Below are positions 23,343-31,362 of a DNA stretch of 64,000 nucleotides, in pieces; positions within the stretch are counted from its first letter, which is position 1; each line of letters starts with the position of its first letter. The notes under the pieces were generated by a model. That model was not told the origin of the DNA. It worked only from the letters and a program-made list of their open reading frames with translations, and searched no databases. Both the position numbers and the translations under genes were made by a program. This stretch comes from an uncultured Rothia sp. (lineage in GTDB: Bacteria > Actinomycetota > Actinomycetes > Actinomycetales > Micrococcaceae): NCBI RefSeq assembly GCF_916715725.1, contig NZ_CAKAPD010000001.1, positions 434,001 to 498,000 on the forward strand, given 5' to 3'.

Positions 23343-24824
23343 GTGGTAGCACGTACTGAACGAACCGACGTCGTCCTGGTCGGCGGCGGCATCATGAGCG
23401 CCACCCTCGGTGTGTTCCTCAAGGAACTCGAACCGAGCTGGAACATCATCCTGCTCGAACGCCTCGACAAGGCCGCTCAGGAATCCTCCAACCCCTGGAA
23501 CAACGCAGGTACCGGCCACTCGGCACTGTGCGAACTCAACTACGCACCCGCTGGCCCCGACGGCACCGTCTCAGCAGCTAAGGCGCTGAACATTAACGAG
23601 CAGTTCCAGGTTTCCCGCCAATTCTGGGCTTCCCTGACTGAGAAGAATATTCTGACTGACACCAGCTTCATCAACCCGGTCCCCCACATGTCCCTGGTCT
23701 TCGGCGAAGACCACTCCAAGTACCTGGCTGCACGCTACGATTCCTTCCGCAAGGAGAAGCTCTTCGAGCGCATGGAATTCTCCACCGAGCGCGAGAAGAT
23801 TGGCGAGTGGGCACCGCTGACCGTCAACGGTCGCAAGAGTAACGAACCCATTGCCGCAACCTGGGCTCCCGAAGGTACCGACGTGAACTTCGGCTCCCTC
23901 ACCGAGCAGCTGGTCGATTACCTGCAGACCAAGGGTGTTGAGGTTCGCTACGGCTACCAGGTCACCAACCTGAACCGCGAGTCCAACGGTTCCTGGACCA
24001 TTGACGCTATCAACCGCATCAACAAGGAAGAGCCGCTGACCATCAACGCGAAGTTCGTCTTCCTCGGTGCCGGTGGTGGCGCCCTGCACCTGCTGCAGAA
24101 GTCCGGCATTGAAGAGGGTAAGGGCTACGGCGGCTTCCCCGTTTCCGGCCTGTTCCTGCGCAACACCCACGAGGCAACCGCAAACCAGCACAACGCAAAG
24201 GTGTACGGTCAGGCTTCGGTGGGCGCTCCTCCCATGTCTGTCCCCCACCTGGACACCCGCTACGTGGACGGCAAGCGCGCCCTCATGTTCGGCCCCTACG
24301 CAGGTTTCAAGACCAATTTCCTGAAGCAGGGCTCCCTGTTGGATCTGCCGCTGTCCCTGCGCCCGCACAACATCTACCCGATGACCCGCGCAGGCATCGA
24401 CAACCTGTCCCTGGTCAAGTACCTGCTCTCCGAGCTGGTCAAGGACAAGAACGCACGCCTGGAGTCGCTGTACCAGTACTACCCCGAGGCTGTTGGCGGA
24501 GAGTGGGAGCTCATCGAGGCTGGCCAGCGCGTCCAGATCATGAAGAAGGACGCGAAGAAGGGCGGCATCCTGCAGTTCGGTACCGAGGTTGTCTCCGCAG
24601 CGGACGGCTCCATCGCGGCTTTGCTGGGTGCATCCCCCGGTGCTTCCACCGCGGCTCCGATTATGCTGAACCTGCTGGCTAAGTGCTTCCCCTCCAAGAT
24701 TGCCGGTTGGGAGCCTCGCCTGAAGGAGCTCATCCCCGGTTACGGTGTGAAGCTCAACGATAACCACGACCTGGCTGATGAGCTGATGGCTCACACCGCT
24801 AAGGTTCTGGGTATTCACAACTAG
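23343..24824 (+). CDS. mqo: Malate:quinone oxidoreductase
   Basis: This 493-residue FAD enzyme at the membrane oxidises malate to oxaloacetate and passes electrons to quinone. It replaces or complements NAD-malate dehydrogenase in the TCA cycle. The FAD-binding motif is VVLVGGGIMSATLGVFL at the N terminus. The family segment NPWNNAGTGHSALCELNY follows near residue 52, and the C-terminal FAD contact is in LLGASPGASTAAPIML. The length is typical. Start is GTG 23343-23345 behind AAGGGAG. C-ending codons dominate, as expected for a highly expressed gene. It is monocistronic, with a hairpin AAGCC-GGCTT near 24868-24886. Confidence 0.96.
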   Translation: MVARTERTDVVLVGGGIMSATLGVFLKELEPSWNIILLERLDKAAQESSNPWNNAGTGHSALCELNYAPAGPDGTVSAAKALNINEQFQVSRQFWASLTEKNILTDTSFINPVPHMSLVFGEDHSKYLAARYDSFRKEKLFERMEFSTEREKIGEWAPLTVNGRKSNEPIAATWAPEGTDVNFGSLTEQLVDYLQTKGVEVRYGYQVTNLNRESNGSWTIDAINRINKEEPLTINAKFVFLGAGGGALHLLQKSGIEEGKGYGGFPVSGLFLRNTHEATANQHNAKVYGQASVGAPPMSVPHLDTRYVDGKRALMFGPYAGFKTNFLKQGSLLDLPLSLRPHNIYPMTRAGIDNLSLVKYLLSELVKDKNARLESLYQYYPEAVGGEWELIEAGQRVQIMKKDAKKGGILQFGTEVVSAADGSIAALLGASPGASTAAPIMLNLLAKCFPSKIAGWEPRLKELIPGYGVKLNDNHDLADELMAHTAKVLGIHN

Positions 24825-24867
24825 TTTTCAGTTAGGCTCAGCAGGTAGCTTTATACCCTAGCTGACA

Positions 24868-24890
24868 AGCCTTTTTTGAGGCTTTTCGGG
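24868..24890 (+). terminator. mqo terminator
   Basis: AAGCC and GGCTT arms around TTTTTTGA, followed by TTCGG. A short hairpin, about 45 bp after the stop. Confidence 0.5.
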
Positions 24891-24907
24891 GCGGTTACCC
24901 TATCTAA

Positions 24908-24923
24908 CTGACCGATAGGTCAG
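24908..24923. promoter_or_regulatory. Palindromic operator-like site CTGACC-GATA-GGTCAG
   Basis: A 6-4-6 inverted repeat about 45 bp upstream of a TATAAT -10 element and before the BrkB-family gene. Its spacing is like TetR-family operators. No regulator gene is adjacent. Confidence 0.5.
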
Positions 24924-24964
24924 CTATCTGCACTCGCAGAAAAATGCGGGAGGGTTAGAAGACC

Positions 24965-24970
24965 CTATAA
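24965..24970 (+). promoter_or_regulatory. -10 element of the BrkB-family gene
   Basis: A perfect TATAAT that overlaps the most upstream in-frame ATG (24970). This argues that translation starts later, at TTG 25087. No good -35 is visible. Confidence 0.55.
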
Positions 24971-25086
24971 TGTCACCGCAGGGGCGGGAAGGACAGCTCA
25001 TTGTTCTCCTCGCCCCTTCTGTGCGCCCACACGCTGAAGCTCATAGGCGCACCACTGTGTACATCCCACTCATTCAAGGAGCCCCA

Positions 25087-26454
25087 TTGGCTGCACACAC
25101 CGGCTCTTCCACGGACACCTCCTCAACCCAGGTACCCGCCGGAGCTCGACGCGGACTCTTCTCCCGTAAGAAGAAGCCCGCAGCCCCCAAGTACGCAAGC
25201 GTGAAACTGCGCGACTTCCCCAAGGGCAGCATCCTCTACATTCTGCGCCGTGCCATCTACAAATTCGGCGCAAACGGCGGCACCGACATGGCGGCAGCAC
25301 TCACCTACTTCACCGTGCTGTCCATCTTCCCCGCCCTGCTGGCGATTGTCTCCCTGCTGGGCGTATTCGGTCACGGTGAGGAAAGCGCCGCCGTCATCCT
25401 CGCCTTCCTCAAGGACAACGCGCCCGCCCAGATGTACGCCATTCTGGAAGACCCCATCAAGCAGATTACCGGCGACCATGGCGCAGGCCTGGTGCTGTTG
25501 ACCGGTATCCTCAGTGCGCTCTGGTCCGCCTCTGGGTACACCGGATCCTTCGGCCGAGCTCTCAACACGGTCTACAACGTGCGTGAAGGCCGCCCCGGCT
25601 GGATTCTCAAGCCGCTGAACGTCTTCGTCACCACCGTGATTATCATCCTCGTGGTACTCATGATGCTCATGATGCTGCTGGGTGTAACCGTCCTGGACAT
25701 GGTCGGTCGGTATGTACCCGAAACCGTGGACATGGAGCTCATCAAGCTCATCTGGCTCAACGGCCGCTGGGTCCTCATCCTATTCATGGCAATCGCCCTG
25801 ATTACTCTGCTCTACGCCGCAACCCCGAACGTGCGCCGCTTCAAACAGTGGAAGCTCTCCCCCGGTGCGGCGCTGGCACTCTTCGGCATGGGCCTGGGCG
25901 GTTTCGGCTTCACCCTCTACGCCAACAACTTCAGCAAGTACAACGCCACCTACGGCCTCATTGGTGGTGTGATTGTGATGCTGCTGTTCATCTGGATCAT
26001 GAACAATATGCTCCTCTTCGGCGCGCACCTGGACGCAGAAATCATGCTCATGCGCCAGGTACTCGCCGGCGAAGACGACCACGGACACCTGAAGGTTCAG
26101 CCGCGCAGCACCACCGCATCCCGTGCGATGAAAGAACAGCGCGAACGCCTCATGTCCGCCGGACGCGAACTACAGCAGCAGGCGGCAGGCCAGGACATGC
26201 TCCCCAAGCCGAAGGGCCCCTCCATTGCCGCTCGCGTGCAGAAGGCGGTGGACACCAACACCACCATGATTCGCACGCTCATTGCCGACGGTAAGGAACG
26301 CATCGAAAACGGTAAGGAACAGCTGCAGCAGAAGCAGGCGGAGGCCGACACCAAGACGGAAGCTACCGAATCTGAGGCGAAGGTTGACTCTCAGCAGGAG
26401 GCGCTCTTCGACCCGAGTGCCGACAATCCGAACGGCGCAGCAAAGAAGAACTAA
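25087..26454 (+). CDS. YihY/BrkB family inner-membrane protein
   Basis: This is an integral membrane protein of about 455 residues. After a basic cytoplasmic N terminus (RRGLFSRKKKPAAPKYASVK), the YihY domain has six helices. The first is in MAAALTYFTVLSIFPALLAIVSLLG, and the last two are in ALALFGMGLGGFGFTLYANNF and LIGGVIVMLLFIWIMNNMLLFGAHLDAE. The family was once called ribonuclease BN by mistake; its real role is unresolved (transport, lipid or virulence links are suggested). A long charged C-terminal tail rich in Gln/Lys/Glu, probably coiled coil, follows from about residue 340. I place the start at TTG 25087-25089, five bases after AAGGAG. The alternative ATG at 24970 lies on the -10 box and lacks an RBS. 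Confidence 0.8.
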   Translation: MAAHTGSSTDTSSTQVPAGARRGLFSRKKKPAAPKYASVKLRDFPKGSILYILRRAIYKFGANGGTDMAAALTYFTVLSIFPALLAIVSLLGVFGHGEESAAVILAFLKDNAPAQMYAILEDPIKQITGDHGAGLVLLTGILSALWSASGYTGSFGRALNTVYNVREGRPGWILKPLNVFVTTVIIILVVLMMLMMLLGVTVLDMVGRYVPETVDMELIKLIWLNGRWVLILFMAIALITLLYAATPNVRRFKQWKLSPGAALALFGMGLGGFGFTLYANNFSKYNATYGLIGGVIVMLLFIWIMNNMLLFGAHLDAEIMLMRQVLAGEDDHGHLKVQPRSTTASRAMKEQRERLMSAGRELQQQAAGQDMLPKPKGPSIAARVQKAVDTNTTMIRTLIADGKERIENGKEQLQQKQAEADTKTEATESEAKVDSQQEALFDPSADNPNGAAKKN

Positions 26455-26492
26455 GCGGCAGCTCAGCTGAGCGCGTACCGTCTCAACGCATC

Positions 26493-26569
26493 AAGGGCGC
26501 GAGATAGAAAAGGGCGCGAGATAGAAAAGGGCGCGAGATAGAAAAGGGCGCGAGATAGAAAAGGGCGCA
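26493..26569 (+). repeat. 17-bp tandem repeat
   Basis: Four perfect copies of AAGGGCGCGAGATAGAA plus a partial fifth, between the BrkB-family gene and the hydrolase. There is no coding in the repeat. Confidence 0.95.
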
Positions 26570-26605
26570 GGACAGAAACCCTGCGCTGGTCACTAAGATA
26601 GAACT

Positions 26606-27646
26606 ATGACCAGTGCAGAATTCTCTCCCGCGCCCTTTGCCGTACCCAATGCTGTTGTACCCGGCACTACCCTGCCCGACCTCGAGTACACCCTCTACCA
26701 GCCGCAGCAGCTCAAAAGCCGCGTCCCCGCCCTCATGATTCACGGCTTCGCCACCCGCGGCGAACAGCTCTACGGCGGCACCAGCTGGATCCGCCAATAC
26801 CTGCGCGCCGGATACCCCGTGCTGATTGTTACCCTGCCCTACCACTCAGACGAATACCTCAAAGACCCCGAATCCATGCACGCCATCGACTGTAAGCTCC
26901 CCAACAACACGAGCGTGCGTAGCGGCACGATTCCGTTCGATTCTGTGCCCTCTGTCGATGCGGTGCCCTCCGTTGATGCGGCGGGCCGGCCGCTGACCCC
27001 CATGCACCTATTCACCACTATGCTTGCCCAGCTGCTGCGCACCGTCGCCACCGAGAACGACCTCGGCGTTGAACTGGAGCCCCGCGCGCACGTTATTGGC
27101 TTCTCCTTTGGAGCCCGCGTCGGCTGGGAACTCGCCCTCACCCACCCGGAGGCGGTCGCATCCCTCACCCTGGGCGGCCTGCCCCTACACGACCACCTCA
27201 TCACCCTGCGCGCCATGCTCGAAGCGCACGAGGGAACCAGCGTCACGGCGGATAGTGAAACCCCGGCGGCAGACTCCACCGACGAGGCGATTGCCTCCTT
27301 CACCTCGATTATTGACAACTCCCCCATTCAGCCCGACGCACTGCTGAAGTTCGTGCGGATTCCCTTCGGCCCGTTCTTCGACGTGCCCGCCCTGCGTGCC
27401 GGATCCCCCGACTTGCCTACGGGTCACCCGGGCGCGCATCCGCACGCACCCATTGCGGTCGTGCTCGGTGACGCGGACACCATCGCCGCCGACGGGGCGG
27501 AACTCTACGACATGGTGCGCGGCAACAACCCGCTCAACCGTTTCATCTCCCTACCCGGCCGCGACCACGTGAACGCACTGACCTCGGGCGCATTCCGACG
27601 CGGTGCGCTCGCCTTTGCAGCAGAGGTGGAGGCGACAACGTCATAA
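26606..27646 (+). CDS. Alpha/beta hydrolase
   Basis: This 346-residue cytoplasmic hydrolase has the oxyanion segment LMIHGFATRGE. The nucleophile elbow is IGFSFGARVGWELAL (Ser in GFSFG). The likely acid is in VVLGDADTIAADG and the catalytic His in LPGRDHVNALTSG, all in canonical order. The middle has a lid-like insertion with an odd near-repeat, SVPSVDAVPSVDAAG. The substrate is unknown; esterase or thioesterase are possible. ATG 26606 follows the 17-bp tandem repeat and has no strong RBS, so an alternative start is possible. A GGGGCT/AGCCCC hairpin (about 27663-27684) ends it. Confidence 0.8.
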   Translation: MTSAEFSPAPFAVPNAVVPGTTLPDLEYTLYQPQQLKSRVPALMIHGFATRGEQLYGGTSWIRQYLRAGYPVLIVTLPYHSDEYLKDPESMHAIDCKLPNNTSVRSGTIPFDSVPSVDAVPSVDAAGRPLTPMHLFTTMLAQLLRTVATENDLGVELEPRAHVIGFSFGARVGWELALTHPEAVASLTLGGLPLHDHLITLRAMLEAHEGTSVTADSETPAADSTDEAIASFTSIIDNSPIQPDALLKFVRIPFGPFFDVPALRAGSPDLPTGHPGAHPHAPIAVVLGDADTIAADGAELYDMVRGNNPLNRFISLPGRDHVNALTSGAFRRGALAFAAEVEATTS

Positions 27647-27660
27647 AACGTCACATTCAC

Positions 27661-27687
27661 CTGGGGGCTTCACGCTCAGCCCCGGGG
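27661..27687 (+). terminator. Terminator-like hairpin after the alpha/beta hydrolase
   Basis: CTGGGGGCT pairs with AGCCCCGGG around TCACGCTC. No U-tract. Confidence 0.45.
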
Positions 27688-27780
27688 TGCATCAGGTATG
27701 CCTTAGCTCTTAGAATGGGAACGTATCAAAAAACCTTTATCTGCGGTTGAACCTCAGCCGCGCCTTAGCAAAGGAGCACC

Positions 27781-28872
27781 ATGCACAAGGTTAAGGCTGT
27801 CGTAGCCCTCTCCCAGGACGCGCCCGTCACCGTCACCACCATCAACGTACCCGACCCCGGCAAGGGCGAAGCACTCGTCAAGGTCCTCACCTGCGGTGTC
27901 TGCCAGACCGACCACCACTACGTCACCGGCGGCGTCGGCCAGGACTTCCCCTACCTGCTCGGCCACGAGTCCGCAGGTATCGTCGAGGCTGTCGGTGATG
28001 ACGTCACCGACATCGCCCCCGGCGACCTGGTCATCCTCAACTGGCGTGCCGTCTGCGGCGAGTGCCGTGCCTGCCGCAAGGGTCAGCCGCAGTACTGCTT
28101 CGCAACCCACAACGCAACCCAGAAGATGACCCTCGAGGACGGCACCGAACTCACCCCCGCACTGGGTATCGGCTCCTTCGCTGAGAAGACCCTCGTCGCA
28201 GCCGGTCAGTGCACCAAGATCACCGCTGACATCAGCCCCGAACAGTACGCAGCCATCGGTCTGCTCGGTTGCGGCGTTACCGCAGGTCTGGGTGCTGTTC
28301 TGAACACCGGTGAGCTCAAGCGCGGCGAGTCCGTCGCAGTCATCGGCTGCGGCGGCGTCGGAACCGCAGCAATTGCAGGCGCACAGCTCGGTGGCGCAAC
28401 CACCATCATCGCCGTCGACATCGACGAAGAGAAGCTGGCACGCGCACGCGAGCACGGCGCAACCCACACCGTGAACTCCTCCAAGGTCGACCCCGTCGAA
28501 GCCATCAAGGAACTCACCGGCGGCTTCGGTGCAGACCTCGTCATCGACGCTGTCGGCATCGCCCCCACCTTCAAGCAGGCATTCGAAGCACGCGACCTGG
28601 CTGGCCGCGTCGTCCTCGTCGGCGTGCCCGCGCCCGGCACCACCTGGGACATCCCGCTGGACGAGGTGTTCGGCCGCGGCGGCTCCATCAAGAGCGCATG
28701 GTACGGCGACACCCTGCCCTCCCGCGACTTCCCCGAGTTCGTGGACCAGTACCTGCTCGGCCGCCTCGACCTGGACGGCTTCGTCTCCGAGCGCATCCGC
28801 CTCGAAGACGTCAACGAAGCATTCGAAACCATGAAGACCGGCCGCGTGCTACGCTCGGTCGTGGAACTCTAG
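27781..28872 (+). CDS. mscR: S-(hydroxymethyl)mycothiol dehydrogenase
   Basis: This 363-residue zinc-dependent class III alcohol dehydrogenase oxidises the adduct of formaldehyde with mycothiol and also acts as S-nitrosomycothiol reductase. Catalytic zinc ligands are C38 (TCGVCQTDHHY) and H62-E63 (GHESAG). The structural zinc site has C92, C95, C98 and C106. The NAD motif is VAVIGCGGVGTAAIAGA, with Asp in IAVDIDEEKL. The sequence DVFGRGGSIK-like segment (EVFGRGGSIKSAWYGD) is typical of the mycothiol type and replaces the glutathione-site residues. AAGGAG precedes the ATG. It supports an actinobacterial host. The MBL-fold partner gene follows 9 bp downstream. Confidence 0.94.
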   Translation: MHKVKAVVALSQDAPVTVTTINVPDPGKGEALVKVLTCGVCQTDHHYVTGGVGQDFPYLLGHESAGIVEAVGDDVTDIAPGDLVILNWRAVCGECRACRKGQPQYCFATHNATQKMTLEDGTELTPALGIGSFAEKTLVAAGQCTKITADISPEQYAAIGLLGCGVTAGLGAVLNTGELKRGESVAVIGCGGVGTAAIAGAQLGGATTIIAVDIDEEKLARAREHGATHTVNSSKVDPVEAIKELTGGFGADLVIDAVGIAPTFKQAFEARDLAGRVVLVGVPAPGTTWDIPLDEVFGRGGSIKSAWYGDTLPSRDFPEFVDQYLLGRLDLDGFVSERIRLEDVNEAFETMKTGRVLRSVVEL

Positions 28873-28881
28873 GAGCGTAGC

Positions 28882-29529
28882 GTGAGCGAACGTATTGAAC
28901 GAGTCGTCACCTCCGGCACCTTCTCGCTGGACGGCGGCTGCTGGGACGTCGACAACAACGTCTGGATCATCGGCAATGACTCCTCCGTGATCATCATTGA
29001 CCCTGCCCACGACGTCGACAAGATCTCCCGCACCGTCGCAGGCCGCACCGTGGAGAAGATCCTGCTGACCCACGCCCACGACGACCACATCCGCAGCGCC
29101 AAAGAGGCGGCAGAACGCTTCGGCGCACCCGTCTACCTGAACCCCGCGGACCGTGTGCTCTGGGAAATGGTGTACCCCTCCTGGGACTTCGATCACGAAC
29201 TCGCTGACGGCGACGTACTGCGCATCGGCGACACCGAACTGAAGGTCCTCGCCACCCCCGGCCACTCCCCCGGCTCCGTGTGCTTCTACGCACCCACCCT
29301 CAGCTGGGAGAACAGCGAAGGCGTCGTCTTCTCCGGCGACACCCTCTTCAACGGCGGCCCCGGCGCAACCGGACGCTCCTACAGCGACTTCGACACCATC
29401 ATCGAGTCGATCTCGACCCGCCTGCTGACCCTGCCCGAGTCCACCGCGGTCCTCACCGGCCACGGCGACAGCACCGGCATCGGTCTGGAAGCACCCGAGC
29501 TTCCGGCATGGATCAAGCGCGGTCACTAA
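28882..29529 (+). CDS. MBL-fold hydrolase paired with MscR
   Basis: This 215-residue metallo-beta-lactamase-fold protein has the metal motif LLTHAHDDHI (H64, H66, D68, H69). Further ligands are the His in ATPGHSPGS, the Asp in FSGDTLFNGGPGATGRS and the His in LTGHGDSTGIG. The fold matches glyoxalase II-like thioesterases. It is encoded directly behind mscR (GTG start, AGGAG overlapping the mscR stop). The same pairing occurs widely in actinobacteria, so it probably hydrolyses S-formylmycothiol, the MscR product, to formate and mycothiol. The exact substrate is inference. Confidence 0.9.
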   Translation: MSERIERVVTSGTFSLDGGCWDVDNNVWIIGNDSSVIIIDPAHDVDKISRTVAGRTVEKILLTHAHDDHIRSAKEAAERFGAPVYLNPADRVLWEMVYPSWDFDHELADGDVLRIGDTELKVLATPGHSPGSVCFYAPTLSWENSEGVVFSGDTLFNGGPGATGRSYSDFDTIIESISTRLLTLPESTAVLTGHGDSTGIGLEAPELPAWIKRGH

Positions 29530-29604
29530 ACCGGTAGCCTCACGCTGAGATTCTCACGCTGAAGCTCTCAGGCTGAGGCTCGCAACAAACCGAGCACGGT
29601 ACAC

Positions 29605-29655
29605 AAAAGGCGATGCCCCACCACCTGCAGAAGGTGGCGGGGCATCCGCCTTTTA
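29605..29655 (+). terminator. mscR operon terminator
   Basis: A very strong hairpin: AAAAGGCGATGCCCC and GGGGCATCCGCCTTTT arms, with inner CCACCT/AGGTGG and loop GCAGA, ending in TTTTAT. It may serve both directions. Confidence 0.9.
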
Positions 29656-29707
29656 TCACGCGCTCATCACGCTCAAGCTACCGGCAAGGAACTAGCAGCA
29701 ACCCAAA

Positions 29708-31327
29708 CTAGCCGCGTTCCGTCTCAGCCAAAGGAGCCAGCTGCTCCTCATGCTCCTCACGCCACAGGTAGCCGTACAAATGACCCAACGCAAAATACAG
29801 AGTCGCAATAATCACCGGAACCATAAACGCATTACGGTAATACGGGGCGTCGCCCATATAGCCGCCCCACATACAGCCCAGCGCAAGACCAATGCCCAGC
29901 ATCGAGCGGGTAAAGAAGCTCGCCTGCGCATCAGGAATATGCTTGAGCGAACGGTTCAGCCACAGCTCATGGCCGCCAAACGCCACACCCAGCACCGCAC
30001 CACACAGCACCAACGCATAGAAAATCGTGGACGTATCATCGCTCGCCGGCAAATATAGCGCCGCCATAATCAGCAGAACGCCACTCGCCAGCCAGCCGTG
30101 CCACGGGTTCACCGAACGGCCACCCAGAACCACCGGGAAAGCCACCACCACGAGCGCACCGGTACCGGTCGCAACCATCGCCATGAACAGGTTCATCGAA
30201 CCGTGAATCAGCGAGAAGCCCAGCAAACCAGAACCAACCGAACCCATGCAAGCACCCAGCAGAACCAGACCAAGAATCAGCACCACCGTCTGACGGCTCG
30301 GACGCACCAGATTCTGCGGCGGAGCCATACGAATACGCGAAATGTCCGGCAGCCACCTCGGCGCCGCCAGCACCACAATGAACAGCAGCGCATCCAGAAT
30401 AATCGTGATCCAGAAACCCGCGTACTCATTATTCGGGGTGATGTACGCATCGCCCAGCCACACCAGCAGAGCAGCCAGCGGGTGCATCGACATGTTCGCC
30501 GTAGTACCCCACGACACCGCAGTCGACAAGCGAACATCACTGTACTGATAATTACGGCGATACAGCGACTCAAGCGCAAACGGAGTCCACGGCGGAGTAG
30601 TGAAACCCATCGCCACACAGGACAGCGCATGGTAGGTCGTACTCACGTTATTCGGGTCAACCGTCAAACGCCAACCAATCACCAGCATATTCAGCACCGC
30701 GGCAATATTCAGGAGCGACGTAATCGCCAGCAACGACCGCAAACCCAGGGCACGAACCAGCATCGGGCCGAGCATAATCTGCACCGAATACGCGCCCGTA
30801 AACGCCGCCACCGCATAGCCGCCATCATGCACACTACCCAGGTGGCTCGCCAACAGAATATACAGCGCAAACGCCGAAGAAGCCGCCGGAATGTGGAACA
30901 GAATCGTCAACACACTACGGGCAAAACCCTCAGCACGGAGCACCGCATACAGGTGACGACGCTGCTCCTTACCGTTGCGCAGGAACAACGCCCAATGCTG
31001 ACGCAAAATATCCGGCACCGACGCGTTCGTATTAATCTCATCCGCAGCCGGAATCGGGCGAGGCGGCAACTCCTGCAACACGTGCTCGTTGTTGCGCACC
31101 ACATCCGTCAGGGAGGTGCCCGGAACCGTCGGAATGCCCGTGCCCGAAGCACGCATTTTATTCAGCGCATCGGAGGCTGGGCTCACCTTCATGGTGCGCG
31201 GAGGAACTTCCGGCGCGGATGCGCCAGTGCGCGCATCAGCCGAAGGTTCCACACGATACGTTGAATTCGGGTCCCTATCCTGAGGTGTCGAGGTCATCAT
31301 CTCTTTCACGAATAAGCCGCCGGACAT
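29708..31327 (-). CDS. MFS-like multi-pass membrane transporter
   Basis: This 539-residue membrane protein has a cytoplasmic N-terminal extension of about 140 polar residues, then about 12 hydrophobic segments from FARSVLTILFHIPAASSAFA onward. The arrangement of two six-helix halves, with a charged loop ISRIRMAPPQNLVRPSRQTV between, fits the major facilitator superfamily. I do not recognise a substrate-specific motif, and the canonical GxxxDRxGRR loop is weak or absent. ATG 31325-31327 has no strong RBS; ATG/ATG ten codons in (MMTSTPQDRD) is an alternative. It lies 35 bp downstream of sbcC on the same strand and may be its last operon gene. The substrate is unknown. Confidence 0.7.
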   Translation of the reverse strand: MSGGLFVKEMMTSTPQDRDPNSTYRVEPSADARTGASAPEVPPRTMKVSPASDALNKMRASGTGIPTVPGTSLTDVVRNNEHVLQELPPRPIPAADEINTNASVPDILRQHWALFLRNGKEQRRHLYAVLRAEGFARSVLTILFHIPAASSAFALYILLASHLGSVHDGGYAVAAFTGAYSVQIMLGPMLVRALGLRSLLAITSLLNIAAVLNMLVIGWRLTVDPNNVSTTYHALSCVAMGFTTPPWTPFALESLYRRNYQYSDVRLSTAVSWGTTANMSMHPLAALLVWLGDAYITPNNEYAGFWITIILDALLFIVVLAAPRWLPDISRIRMAPPQNLVRPSRQTVVLILGLVLLGACMGSVGSGLLGFSLIHGSMNLFMAMVATGTGALVVVAFPVVLGGRSVNPWHGWLASGVLLIMAALYLPASDDTSTIFYALVLCGAVLGVAFGGHELWLNRSLKHIPDAQASFFTRSMLGIGLALGCMWGGYMGDAPYYRNAFMVPVIIATLYFALGHLYGYLWREEHEEQLAPLAETERG

Positions 31328-31362
31328 GCCATAACAGCAGCCCGGAAGCGAATTTATGCCTA

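Noticed and set aside
26493..26569. CRISPR-like array
   Set aside because: The 17-bp units are directly adjacent with no spacers, and no cas genes are near.
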